The notes: generated from the letters alone by a model not told the origin. Counted from the stretch's first letter, positions 23,811 through 32,581 are shown. The stretch is 47,584 nucleotides of DNA from CAMCHP01 sp036835325 (GCA_036835325.1 DAITMF010000027.1:1-47584), one strand, 5' to 3'. Numbers and translations: made by a program.

Positions 23811-24086
23811 TCAGAGAATTGCGAAGATGTCAGATTCGCGCATGATGAGCAGTTCTTTGCCCTCGATGCTCAATTCGGTTCCGGCGTATTTGCCATAGAG
23901 TACGGTATCGCCAACGTTGACGGTCATTGGTTCATCTTTCTTGCCGTCTCCAACAGCGATAACCTTGCCGCGCTGTGGCTTTTCCTTAGCGGTATCAGGA
24001 ATAATGATTCCACCTGCGGTTTTCTCTTCAGCGGGCATGGGCTCAACCAGAACCCGGTCTGCCAATGGTTTAACGTTTACTGACAT
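23811..24086 (-). CDS. groES: Co-chaperonin GroES (Hsp10)
   Basis: Seven-fold lid of the GroEL chamber, 91 residues. VKPLADRVLVEPMPAEEKTAGG, then the mobile-loop GIIIPDTAKEKPQRG and VGDTVLYGKYAGTEL match the family. ATG 24086 is used; an upstream TTG would only add Met-Asn. The 117 bases upstream hold no recognisable CIRCE operator (TTAGCACTC-N9-GAGTGCTAA) and no exact TAnnTTTG box, so control is unclear. Confidence 0.97.
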   Translation of the reverse strand: MSVNVKPLADRVLVEPMPAEEKTAGGIIIPDTAKEKPQRGKVIAVGDGKKDEPMTVNVGDTVLYGKYAGTELSIEGKELLIMRESDIFAIL

Positions 24087-24202
24087 ATTCAATCTATTTT
24101 GAAGGGTTAGACATAGTTTATAACCGTGGCGTAGTGGGCGAATTCCGTGCCAAGCCCTTCAAACCGTTGCCGAAAGGAAAAATCGTCAGTTCACACCAAA
24201 AA

Positions 24203-24233
24203 AAATGTCAGTATGCGTGACATACTGACATTT
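24203..24233 (-). terminator. Hairpin with T run: terminator of the miaB-secG operon
   Basis: Perfect 13-bp stem (24203-24215 with 24221-24233), loop of five. On the minus strand it is followed directly by a run of eight T. It sits 23 bases after secG and about 120 bases before groES. The stem is unusually A/T-rich (TGTCAGTATG core) for a terminator. Confidence 0.75.
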
Positions 24234-24255
24234 CGAATTTCGTGTAACGGTAGCC

Positions 24256-24585
24256 TTACTCGGCGGGCGCATCGGCTGCAGGAGCCCCTGCACCTTCTTC
24301 GGTCACCCCGGCGTCAAGTGGCATAGTTGCCTCTTCTTGAAACCCAGATTCAGCTTTGCCTGAGTTGCTGTAATAGCTTGCCGATAGAATGCACAGTACG
24401 AAGAGTGCAATCGTCAAGTACCACGTTGATTTCTCCAAAAAGTCAGCGGTTTTCTGAACACCTCCAATTTGGCTTGCACCTTGAAAACCGGTGGCCAAAC
24501 CACCTCCTTTCGAATTTTGAACCAACACCACTGCTGCGAGCAAAACCGATACGATGAGAATCAGTACGATAATAAAGTAGCCCAT
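24256..24585 (-). CDS. secG: Preprotein translocase subunit SecG
   Basis: Inner-membrane protein of 109 residues. Two hydrophobic helices (about 3-23 and 52-70) flank the conserved QNSKGGGLATGFQGA loop, the SecG signature. It assists SecYEG-driven export. Beyond the second helix is an Ala/Glu/Pro-rich acidic tail of about 35 residues (ending APAADAPAE) that is longer than in E. coli-type SecG. Last gene of the operon, 17 bases after the tetratricopeptide-like gene and followed by a terminator. Confidence 0.93.
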   Translation of the reverse strand: MGYFIIVLILIVSVLLAAVVLVQNSKGGGLATGFQGASQIGGVQKTADFLEKSTWYLTIALFVLCILSASYYSNSGKAESGFQEEATMPLDAGVTEEGAGAPAADAPAE

Positions 24586-24602
24586 CTCGTTTGATTTAAA
24601 GT

Positions 24603-25637
24603 CTATTTTGGCCGCAATTGCAGCCTTTTAATTTGGTTGGCAAAGTAAACGCTTTTTTCGGGATATTTCAAGCCCAACAATGTGTAGGCGCGAATGGCTT
24701 TTTTGGTGTGTCCTTGCCGAGCGTAAATCATTGCCATTGTTTCAGTTACGAACTCTTCGTCTTCCACCAAGCTCATTTTGGCAAGGTTCTCGGTGCTGAA
24801 CAGGTCAGCCTTGCCTTGGGTAATTTTGGGATCAGTGGCAATGAATCGATCAATCAAAGCGCTTTGTTTCGCCTTCGGATCAGCAGGCAATGATTCAGCC
24901 GGTTGCTCACTGTCACCCTTACCGCGGTTGAGCAACCAGCGGGCATAGGCGCTTTTGCCTTCAAGGCCCGGTGAATGGTCAGTTGACTTTTCAGCCTTTG
25001 CGTCGGCCGTGTGAGCAGGTAGCTCGGGCGCGTCGTCAGGCTCTTCCTCCATCACCTCCATCTCAATCGAGCTGGCAATGGCTTCGATCAAAATCTCACG
25101 CTGAAGCGCGTCGTACTCTGTTGCGCGTTTCAGTGGCTCTGCCTCTGCGACGGTCGCTTCTTCGGTCAATTCAACCGTATCAGAGACCTCTTCAACAAAG
25201 GCGACTGTTTCTACGGTTTGGTGATCTTCTTCTTTTGGATGGATGAACGGACGGAGGTCTTCCTCTCCCACTGGAGCTTGCTCAAGAGCGACTTCGGCCG
25301 GCTCGTCGACCTTGATTTCAGTGGGTTCGTGAACGGATGCCTCAGCCGTTTCACCGGCGAATTGCTCAACCTCTTCATCGAATGCGCGAACGGTTTGCTC
25401 AAGTGCGGGCTTCAACAAAAGGTCGTAAAGCATCTCGCGCTTGTATGCGTACACGGCTGCCACGCGCAGGCGTTGGTCGTACGCCGGATTGCCATTGACA
25501 TGGGCATACTCTGCCGCCATGGCGCGAAAAACACTGCAAAACGGGTAGCGCTCAGCCAAGGTTTGCGGGTCAAATCCAACTTTGACCAGCGCCTTACGGT
25601 CAGCCGTTAAAAACGCATATACCTCTTCGCGGTTCAT
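24603..25637 (-). CDS. Conserved Bacteroidota protein with TPR-like C-terminus
   Basis: Protein of 344 residues, no signal peptide. Residues 1-85 are helical and well ordered (RYPFCSVFRAMAAEYAH). Residues about 90-260 are a low-complexity acidic linker with many Glu/Val/Ala/Pro and Thr. The last 60 residues (VTETMAMIYARQGHTKKAIRAYTLLGLKYPEKS) have the spacing of one or two tetratricopeptide repeats. From memory a similar gene lies between lptE and secG in many flavobacteria; its function is not established. Its place in the operon suggests a link to envelope biogenesis. Confidence 0.7.
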   Translation of the reverse strand: MNREEVYAFLTADRKALVKVGFDPQTLAERYPFCSVFRAMAAEYAHVNGNPAYDQRLRVAAVYAYKREMLYDLLLKPALEQTVRAFDEEVEQFAGETAEASVHEPTEIKVDEPAEVALEQAPVGEEDLRPFIHPKEEDHQTVETVAFVEEVSDTVELTEEATVAEAEPLKRATEYDALQREILIEAIASSIEMEVMEEEPDDAPELPAHTADAKAEKSTDHSPGLEGKSAYARWLLNRGKGDSEQPAESLPADPKAKQSALIDRFIATDPKITQGKADLFSTENLAKMSLVEDEEFVTETMAMIYARQGHTKKAIRAYTLLGLKYPEKSVYFANQIKRLQLRPK

Positions 25638-25646
25638 GGGTCAAAC

Positions 25647-26150
25647 TTACCAATTCCCGAGCGATGCGTTGAAAATCTCTTGAATAAGCTGCTCGCTGAT
25701 CTCAGCCATGAGCTCTTCTTCAACAGCCAGTAGGTCGAGATTGCTGTCGAAATCGGCAAACTTCGTGAACGATCGTTCGAAGTTCAGGTCTTTGTCAAGG
25801 GTGTTGGTGTAGCGCACTTGTACGGTGACTGAAAGGCGGTTGCGTGCTGTGGTTTCATCGGCTTGCACCCCGACCGGACTCACCCGGTAATCGGTGATTT
25901 GGCCCGCATAGCTAAGCTCGCCATTGGCATCGACCAAGCGCAAGGTTGATTGGCGTTGAATGACATCCTTGAGCGATTCGGTGAAATTCTGCGCAACGGC
26001 CGGACTCGCCAAGGGTGATTGCGGTCTGAAATAATCAACGGAAAAGGTGCGCGCGCCTGAAGTTTGCGCGCCGTAGGGTGTGTAGATTCCGCATCCGCCG
26101 GAGGCGAAAACCAAGAAACCCATCCAAAGCAAAGCCAAAGCGAAGCGCAT
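25647..26150 (-). CDS. lptE: LptE-family LPS-assembly lipoprotein
   Basis: Lipoprotein of 167 residues. A signal peptide ends in the lipobox SGGC with C20 as the lipidated residue, followed by GIYTPYG, typical of Bacteroidota LptE. The remaining sequence has SVDYFRPQSPLASP, the TESLKDVIQRQSTLRLV helix and a YAGQITDYRVSPV strand, as in this family. LptE plugs LptD in the outer membrane and helps insert LPS. It begins 2 bases after the stop of the sigma-54-type activator gene. Confidence 0.85.
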   Translation of the reverse strand: MRFALALLWMGFLVFASGGCGIYTPYGAQTSGARTFSVDYFRPQSPLASPAVAQNFTESLKDVIQRQSTLRLVDANGELSYAGQITDYRVSPVGVQADETTARNRLSVTVQVRYTNTLDKDLNFERSFTKFADFDSNLDLLAVEEELMAEISEQLIQEIFNASLGNW

Positions 26151-26152
26151 AC

Positions 26153-27400
26153 CTATTTTATATTGTATTCTTTGATTTTTCGGTACAGCGTACGTTCAGA
26201 GATGCCGAGTTCCTGTGCAGCATGCTTTCGCCGATTCCCATGCTTTTGCAAGGCTTTTCGGATGAGTTCGCGCTCTGAATCTTGCAGCGAATACACCTCT
26301 TCAACTTCAATCGAATGGCTGTGCTCGATGTGGTCTTCAATGTCGGGTTCCACTTCGGGCTCGCGCGCAACCGGAAGCCGCAAAGGTGTCGACGCAGTAT
26401 TCACTGTTTCTTCATCAAAAACGCGGCGGATGAGCTCTACATTGCTGTCGCTGCGATCAATATTTCCTCCGTTGCGCATGATTTCGAGCACCAACTTCTT
26501 GAGGTCGGTGAGGTCGCTCTTCATGTCGAACAGCAGTTTGTACAAGATTTCGCGCTCATCAAGCGAACCCGATGACCCGCTTGCCTTTGCCACTGCCGGC
26601 AAACGTTTCACGTCATCGGCCGGCAAGTAGTTCAAAAGGGTGGCGGCATCCAGGTCGCGGTTTTTCTCGATGACCGAAATCTGCTCGGCGATGTTCTTCA
26701 ACTGGCGTATGTTTCCCGGCCAGCGGTAATTGCGCAACACTTCAACGGCGTCGGCCGTTAGCGAAAGCGGGGGAATGCGGTACTGCTCACTAAAATCGGT
26801 GGTAAACCTTCTGAAGAGCAGGTGCACGTCTTCGGGTCGCTCACGCAATGGTGGCATATATATAGGTACCTGGTTCAAACGGTAGTACAAGTCTTCACGA
26901 AACTTGCCGCGTGAAATGGCCTCTTTGAATTCAACGTTGGTGGCCGCGACCACGCGCACGTCGGTCTTAATGACCTTGCTCGAACCTACGCGAATGAACT
27001 CGCCTGTTTCAAGCACGCGCAGCAAGCGCACCTGGGTTTGCAGCGGCAACTCGGCCACCTCGTCAAGAAAAATCGTACCTCCGTTGGCAACCTCGAAGTA
27101 CCCTTTGCGGCTATCGTGGGCGCCGGTAAACGAGCCCTTTTCATGGCCAAAGAGTTCAGAGTCGATGGTGCCTTCAGGAATTGCCCCGCAGTTCACGGCG
27201 ATGTACGGCCCGTGTTTTCGAGCACTGAGGTTGTGAATGATTTTTGGCATCACCTCTTTCCCGGTGCCGCTCTCGCCGTTTATGAGCACCGAAATGTTGG
27301 TTGGTGCAACCTGCATGGCAACATCGAGCGCGCGGTTCAGAGCCGGCACGTTGCCAACAATGCCAAATCGCTGCTTAATCGATTGAAGTTCGGCACTCAT
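26153..27400 (-). CDS. Sigma-54-interacting transcriptional activator (AAA+ and Fis-type HTH)
   Basis: Protein of 415 residues. The AAA+ domain starts almost at the N-terminus: Walker A GESGTGKE at 42-49, sigma-54-contact loop GSFTGA at 89-94 (variant of GAFTGA), Walker B GGTIFLDE at 107-114, arginine-finger region REDLYYRLNQVPIYMPPLRER. A Fis-type helix-turn-helix (AAQELGISERTLYRKIKEY) ends the protein. There is no N-terminal receiver or sensory domain, so activity is presumably set by expression or a partner. rpoN is not in the window. ATG 27400 overlaps the miaB stop (TAATG). Targets are unknown; the operon carries lptE and secG. Confidence 0.9.
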   Translation of the reverse strand: MSAELQSIKQRFGIVGNVPALNRALDVAMQVAPTNISVLINGESGTGKEVMPKIIHNLSARKHGPYIAVNCGAIPEGTIDSELFGHEKGSFTGAHDSRKGYFEVANGGTIFLDEVAELPLQTQVRLLRVLETGEFIRVGSSKVIKTDVRVVAATNVEFKEAISRGKFREDLYYRLNQVPIYMPPLRERPEDVHLLFRRFTTDFSEQYRIPPLSLTADAVEVLRNYRWPGNIRQLKNIAEQISVIEKNRDLDAATLLNYLPADDVKRLPAVAKASGSSGSLDEREILYKLLFDMKSDLTDLKKLVLEIMRNGGNIDRSDSNVELIRRVFDEETVNTASTPLRLPVAREPEVEPDIEDHIEHSHSIEVEEVYSLQDSERELIRKALQKHGNRRKHAAQELGISERTLYRKIKEYNIK

Positions 27401-28842
27401 TAGCAATCGGCTTCTGCATCAACCACCTTTCCTAAAAGGGTTACAGCGGTGCAATTGTCAACGGCCACATTCACATAGGTACCCATGACGTGGTTCTCTT
27501 TCGGGAACACAACAACGGTGTTTTGGGTGTTGCGGCCTTGCAAAAACTCGGTTGATTTCTTTGAAACGCCTTCAATAAGCACACGGTAGGTTTTGCCCAC
27601 CAAGGCTTTGGTGCGTTCGGCCGAGCACTCCATTTGTTGGTCGATGATTTCCTGCAACCGACGTCCTTTAACCTCTTCGGGCACATCGTCATCGAACTTG
27701 CGTTCAGCAAGCGTACGCGGACGTTCACTGTACTTGAACATGTAGGCCATGTCGTACTTCACTTCGCGCATCAAACTGAGGGTGTCACCGTGTTCTTCTT
27801 CGGTTTCGCCGCAAAAACCGGCAATGATGTCGGTTGAAATGGCACAGCCGGGCATGATGCGGTTGATGGCCGCAATGCGGTCGAGGTACCACTCGCGGCT
27901 GTACCCTCGGTTCATGCGCTTCAGCACATCGGTGTTGCCGCTTTGTACAGGCAAGTGAATGTATTTGCAGATGTTCTCATACCGCGCCATGGTGTGCAGC
28001 ACGTCGTTGGTCATGTCTTTGGGGTGGCTGGTTGAGAACCGCACGCGAAGGTCTTTGTCAACCAAGGCAACCATTTCGAGCAACTGCGCAAAATTGACGG
28101 TGGGTTGCGACGCGTCTTTCACCTCGCCTTTTGAAGTCATGTTCCACTTGTACGAGTCTACGTTCTGACCCAACAAGGTCACTTCGCGGTAACCCAGATC
28201 AAAAAGTTCTTTCGCTTCACTGACGATTGACTCAGGGTCACGGCTGCGTTCGCGTCCGCGGGTGAAGGGCACAACGCAGAACGAGCACATGTTGTCGCAA
28301 CCGCGCATGATGCTGATGAAGGCCGTAATGCCGTTTGAGTTGAGGCGCACCGGATTTATCTCGGCATAGGTTTCTTCACGTGAGAGCAGCACATTCACCG
28401 CCTTTTGGCCACCGTCAACGGTCGCAATCAGGTTGGGCAGGTCGCGGTAAGCATCGGGCCCCACGACCAGGTCAACGAGCTTTTCTTCTTCGAGCAACTG
28501 ATCGCGCAAACGCTCAGCCATGCAACCGAGCACACCCACTACCATGTTGGGTTTGCGCAGCTTCAGGGTTTTGAAAAACTGCAGGCGGTTGCGCACACGC
28601 TGCTCAGCGTTGTCGCGAATCGCGCAGGTATTGAGCAACACCACGTCAGCATCTTCGGCGTCGCGTGTGGTGATAAAACCGGCATCGCTAAGAATTGACG
28701 CAACAATCTCAGAGTCAGAGAAATTCATCTGACACCCGTAGCTCTCCAACAAGAGTTTACGGCCTCCATTGGCGCCTTCAGGAAGCATCACTGCTTCTCC
28801 CTGGCGGCCTTCGTCAATTACTTTATTTCCTTCGTGAAGCAT
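27400..28842 (-). CDS. miaB: tRNA-2-methylthio-N6-dimethylallyladenosine synthase
   Basis: Radical-SAM methylthiotransferase of 480 residues that adds the methylthio group to i6A37 of tRNA. The N-terminal UPF0004 domain supplies C37, C73 and C107 for the auxiliary cluster; the radical-SAM motif is GCDNMCSFC (C182, C186, C189); VPFTRGRERSR follows. A TRAM domain forms the C-terminal 65 residues. ATG 28842 is chosen: a longer frame to 29091 would run through the promoter and the divergent topA leader. First gene of the five-gene operon ending at secG. Confidence 0.93.
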   Translation of the reverse strand: MLHEGNKVIDEGRQGEAVMLPEGANGGRKLLLESYGCQMNFSDSEIVASILSDAGFITTRDAEDADVVLLNTCAIRDNAEQRVRNRLQFFKTLKLRKPNMVVGVLGCMAERLRDQLLEEEKLVDLVVGPDAYRDLPNLIATVDGGQKAVNVLLSREETYAEINPVRLNSNGITAFISIMRGCDNMCSFCVVPFTRGRERSRDPESIVSEAKELFDLGYREVTLLGQNVDSYKWNMTSKGEVKDASQPTVNFAQLLEMVALVDKDLRVRFSTSHPKDMTNDVLHTMARYENICKYIHLPVQSGNTDVLKRMNRGYSREWYLDRIAAINRIMPGCAISTDIIAGFCGETEEEHGDTLSLMREVKYDMAYMFKYSERPRTLAERKFDDDVPEEVKGRRLQEIIDQQMECSAERTKALVGKTYRVLIEGVSKKSTEFLQGRNTQNTVVVFPKENHVMGTYVNVAVDNCTAVTLLGKVVDAEADC

Positions 28843-28860
28843 TCTAGTCGAATTGAGCCG

Positions 28861-28868
28861 CAAAGGTA
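28861..28868 (-). promoter_or_regulatory. Predicted -7 promoter box (TACCTTTG) of the miaB-secG operon
   Basis: TACCTTTG on the minus strand, 18 bases before the miaB ATG, matches TAnnTTTG. The rest of the 252-base gap to topA holds no recognised gene; a weak TTACTTTG box reading toward topA is near 29014. Confidence 0.5.
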
Positions 28869-29094
28869 CAATAAACGCGGTAACTGACAATTTGTCACGC
28901 CCATCATTGCGCGGTTTTTTAATGTCTTTTGGATGGATGAGAACCGTGCACGATTTTACGGCTGTCGGTCTGTGTTTTACGCTTGTGTGCCCAAGTTGCC
29001 CATGAATGTTGTTACTTTGCGCGGGGCAGGTGGTGCATCCATCCGTAAAACCCAAGTCTGCAATCCCTGTTATTACAGGAAACCGAGCCAAGGT

Positions 29095-31404
29095 ATGTCG
29101 AAGAATTTAGTCATCGTAGAGTCACCCGCCAAGGCGAAAACCATCGAGGGATACCTCGGCAAGGATTTCACCGTGAAATCAAGTTTCGGACACATCCGTG
29201 ATTTGCCAAAAGGTGGTTTGGCCATCGATATCGAAAACGGATTTGAACCCAAGTACGAGGTATCAGCCGATAAGAAAAAACTCATCGCCGAGCTGAAGAA
29301 GCTGGCCAAAGCCGCAGAGATCGTCTGGCTCGCGACCGATGAAGACCGCGAGGGAGAGGCCATATCATGGCACTTGGCAGAAGAGCTGGGCCTCAAGCCC
29401 GAACGCACGCGGCGCATTGTGTTCTCTGAGATCACCAAAAGCGCTATCACCCGCGCCATCGAAAATCCGCGCGAGGTTGATGTAAACCTTGTAAATGCTC
29501 AGCAAGCGCGCCGTGTACTCGACCGTTTGGTGGGTTTTGAGATTTCGCCCGTACTTTGGAAAAAGGTGAAGCCTTCATTGAGCGCGGGCCGCGTGCAAAG
29601 TGTGGCCGTGCGCATTTTGGTTGAACGTGAACGCGAAATCCGCGACTTTCAAAGCAGCTCAAGCTTCAGAGTAGTGGCACAATTGACCGCCGACGGCTCC
29701 GGCTTCAAAGCCGAATTGCCTGCACGCTTGGCCGACGAAACCACAGCCACCGCCTTCGTCGAAGGCTGTGTAAACCAGCGCTTCACCGTTGATGCGCTCG
29801 AAACCAAACCGGCCAAAAAAACACCGGCAGCCCCCTTTACAACCTCCACCCTTCAGCAAGAGGCCTCGCGAAAACTTGGTTTCTCGGTAACGCAAACCAT
29901 GGTGGTTGCCCAGCGCTTGTACGAAAGCGGACGTATCACTTACATGCGTACCGACTCAACCAACCTTAGCGACTTCGCAGTGCAAGCCGCCGCTGATGCC
30001 ATTGAGAAAAACTACGGCAAAGAGTACATACAAACGCGGCAGTACGCTTCGAAATCAAAAGGCGCCCAAGAGGCACACGAGGCCATCCGTCCGACCGATA
30101 TGCTCGTCAACGACATCGGCGGAGACCGCAACGAACAACGTCTGTACGACCTCATTCGTAAGCGTACCCTCGCTTCGCAAATGGCCGATGCCCAACTTGA
30201 AAAAACCACAGCCACCATTGGCATCTCCAATCGAAGCGAAAACCTGGTCGCCCGCGGTGAGGTGATTCGCTTTCAGGGTTTCTTGAAGGTGTACCTCGAA
30301 GGCACCGACGACGAAGACGATGAAGGCACCGAGGGCATGCTGCCTCCAATGCGTGAAAAACAAGCGCTTGGTTTTGTGTCAATGACCGCTACCGAACGTT
30401 TTACGCAACACCCGGCCCGATACACCGAAGCCAGTTTGGTGCGCAAACTCGAAGAACTCGGCATTGGTCGACCTTCAACCTACGCCCCTACCATTTCGAC
30501 CATCCAGAAACGTGGTTATGTGGTCAAAGAAGACCGCACCGGCAATGAGCGCAGTTTCCGCGTTGTAACCCTTGTCGAAGGCAAAGTGACCGCGCAAACG
30601 GCCACCGAGATTACAGGCGCAGAGCGAAGCAAGCTCTTCCCTACCGACATTGGCATGGTGGTAAATGATTTCCTTCTGGAGAACTTCCCCAACATCCTCG
30701 ATTTCAACTTTACCGCCAACGTTGAGGAGGAGTTTGACTCCATCGCCTCGGGCCAAGTGGAATGGAACGATATGATTAGCCGCTTCTACGGCGACTTCCA
30801 CCAAACGGTGAAAACAGCCATTGAAACCTCTGAACGTGCTACCGGTGAGCGAGAACTCGGCAAACACCCCGAGACGGGCAAAACCATTATCGCCCGTATC
30901 GGCCGCTTCGGCCCCATGGTTCAAATCGGCGACAGCGACGATGAAGAGAAGCAGTTTGCGTCGCTCTTGGGCGATCAAAGCATCTCAACCATTAGCCTTG
31001 AAGAGGCGCTTGACTTGTTCAAACTACCGCGGAAACTTGGCAGCTTCGAAGGCGAAAGTGTAAGCGCCGCAATTGGTCGATTTGGGCCGTATGTACGCCA
31101 CGGAAAATCATTCGTGTCAATCAAAGAAAAAGAAGGCGACGACCCGTACACCATCACCATGGAACGCGCCGTTGAACTCATCATCGCCAAGCGCGAAGCC
31201 GATGCCAACAGCACCCTCAAAACCTTCGAAGAAGAGCCTGATATTAAGGTATTGAACGGACGTTTCGGACCTTACATCAAAGCCGGGAAGAAAAACGTCA
31301 AAATCCCAAAAGACAAAAACGCCGAAGAGCTCACCCTTGAAGAAGTACGTGAACTTGTGGCGAAAGCTCCCGATAAACCTGCACGCAGAAAAACCTCGCG
31401 ATGA
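29095..31404 (+). CDS. topA: DNA topoisomerase I (type IA)
   Basis: Relaxes negative supercoils; 769 residues. The TOPRIM domain starts at residue 1 (KNLVIVESPAKAKTIEGYLG) with DEDREGEAISWH; the active-site tyrosine is Y283 in ITYMRTDST; HEAIRPTD and GIGRPSTYAPTI follow. The C-terminus has three repeats with RFGPYV/RFGPYI, a Bacteroidota-type tail in place of zinc-ribbon domains. Start ATG 29095 was preferred to an in-frame ATG at 28933 because the extra 54 residues have no family similarity. The stop overlaps the next gene by four bases (ATGA). Confidence 0.95.
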   Translation: MSKNLVIVESPAKAKTIEGYLGKDFTVKSSFGHIRDLPKGGLAIDIENGFEPKYEVSADKKKLIAELKKLAKAAEIVWLATDEDREGEAISWHLAEELGLKPERTRRIVFSEITKSAITRAIENPREVDVNLVNAQQARRVLDRLVGFEISPVLWKKVKPSLSAGRVQSVAVRILVEREREIRDFQSSSSFRVVAQLTADGSGFKAELPARLADETTATAFVEGCVNQRFTVDALETKPAKKTPAAPFTTSTLQQEASRKLGFSVTQTMVVAQRLYESGRITYMRTDSTNLSDFAVQAAADAIEKNYGKEYIQTRQYASKSKGAQEAHEAIRPTDMLVNDIGGDRNEQRLYDLIRKRTLASQMADAQLEKTTATIGISNRSENLVARGEVIRFQGFLKVYLEGTDDEDDEGTEGMLPPMREKQALGFVSMTATERFTQHPARYTEASLVRKLEELGIGRPSTYAPTISTIQKRGYVVKEDRTGNERSFRVVTLVEGKVTAQTATEITGAERSKLFPTDIGMVVNDFLLENFPNILDFNFTANVEEEFDSIASGQVEWNDMISRFYGDFHQTVKTAIETSERATGERELGKHPETGKTIIARIGRFGPMVQIGDSDDEEKQFASLLGDQSISTISLEEALDLFKLPRKLGSFEGESVSAAIGRFGPYVRHGKSFVSIKEKEGDDPYTITMERAVELIIAKREADANSTLKTFEEEPDIKVLNGRFGPYIKAGKKNVKIPKDKNAEELTLEEVRELVAKAPDKPARRKTSR

Positions 31405-32567
31405 TTGACGGTTTGTTTGATTTCTTCCAGCCCACTGACGTCGTCATCAAGAAATCAGAAGACGGCATTCGAAGAATGGCTGACAGCGTTTTGGTGCACC
31501 ACCGTGAATCGCTTCCTTCCATCGAAGAGGCGCGCATTGTGATCATCGGGGTGAATGAATCCCGTGGCCATTCGGCCAACAGTGGAACACGCCACGCGCC
31601 CGATGCAATTCGCGAACACCTCTATCAATTGATGGAGATGGATGAGTCAATTCCGGTTGTTGACATGGGCAACATTGCGCCCGGTGAGCGGCTTGACGAC
31701 ACCTACGCTGCCGTGCGCATCGTATGTTCTGAGCTGCTTCGCTCAGGTAAAATACCGGTGATCATCGGCGGAAGCCAAGACCTTACCTACGCCAATTATT
31801 CGGCCTACGAAACGATGGAGCAAACCGTCAACTTGGTTTCCATCGATGCCCGCCTCGATTTCGGGGGCAGTCCTGATCAAATCAGTGCCGCCAACTACCT
31901 GAACCGAATCGTGATGCACCAGCCCAATTACCTATTTAATTACAGCAACATTGGGCATCAGCGCTACTACGTCGACAAAGACCTGCTTGAGCTCATGGAG
32001 CGGATGTACTTTGATATGCACCGTTTGGGCGAAGTCAACGGGAACATCGAAGACGCTGAGCCGGTGCTGCGCAATGCTGACTTGGTAAGTTTTGACCTCA
32101 GCGCCGTGCGCGCAGCCGACTGCCCGGGAAGCCACCGCAGCGGTGTAAACGGCTTGTATGCTGAGCACGCGTGTCAGTTGGCCCGCTATGCGGGGATGAG
32201 CGACAAGCTTACCTCCTTCGGCATCTACGAATACAACCCCGAACTTGACCCTCGGAAATTCGGAGCCGAATTGGCTGCACAAATCATTTGGCACTTTATC
32301 GAAGGTGTGGCCGGACGAAAAGGCGACTACCCGGTTGGAAGCAAAGACAATTACCTTAAATACATCGTCGCATTGTCAGACCACGAGCTTGTGTTCTACA
32401 AGTCTCCTTTGACCGATCGTTGGTGGATGGAGGTGCCTTACCCATCAACCACTGGCAACCGCTACATGCGGCACCACGTTGTACCGTGCACGTATGCCGA
32501 TTATCAACAAAGCACCAACGAAGAAATGCCCGACCGATGGTGGAAAACTTTCCAAAAACTCACCTGA
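31401..32567 (+). CDS. Ureohydrolase (arginase/formimidoylglutamase)-fold protein with degenerate metal site
   Basis: Protein of 388 residues with the arginase fold. The three metal-binding motifs can be placed but are altered: GGGHD reads GGSQD (123-127), DAHxD reads DARLD (149-153), and DxD reads DLS (232-234) followed by AVRAADCPGS. Three of the six expected Mn ligands (two His, one Asp) are lost, so normal hydrolysis of arginine or formimidoylglutamate is unlikely. The N-terminal NESRGHSANSGTRHAPDAIR segment is typical of the family. It is translationally coupled to topA and lies directly upstream of the T9SS block. From memory similar genes occur near gldK in other flavobacteria and are annotated as formimidoylglutamase. 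Confidence 0.8.
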   Translation: MIDGLFDFFQPTDVVIKKSEDGIRRMADSVLVHHRESLPSIEEARIVIIGVNESRGHSANSGTRHAPDAIREHLYQLMEMDESIPVVDMGNIAPGERLDDTYAAVRIVCSELLRSGKIPVIIGGSQDLTYANYSAYETMEQTVNLVSIDARLDFGGSPDQISAANYLNRIVMHQPNYLFNYSNIGHQRYYVDKDLLELMERMYFDMHRLGEVNGNIEDAEPVLRNADLVSFDLSAVRAADCPGSHRSGVNGLYAEHACQLARYAGMSDKLTSFGIYEYNPELDPRKFGAELAAQIIWHFIEGVAGRKGDYPVGSKDNYLKYIVALSDHELVFYKSPLTDRWWMEVPYPSTTGNRYMRHHVVPCTYADYQQSTNEEMPDRWWKTFQKLT

Positions 32568-32581
32568 ACAGAAGTGAAGAA

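Noticed and set aside
24087..24233. CIRCE (HrcA) operator before groES
   Set aside because: No TTAGCACTC-N9-GAGTGCTAA or close form is present; the only palindrome is the hairpin at 24203-24233.
28843..29091. N-terminal extension of miaB
   Set aside because: Would read through the TACCTTTG box and the divergent topA leader; MiaB proteins do not have such a leader.
28933..29094. N-terminal extension of topA from ATG 28933
   Set aside because: The extra 54 residues have no TOPRIM similarity and cover the presumed promoter; the family begins at the KNLVIVESPAKAK segment.
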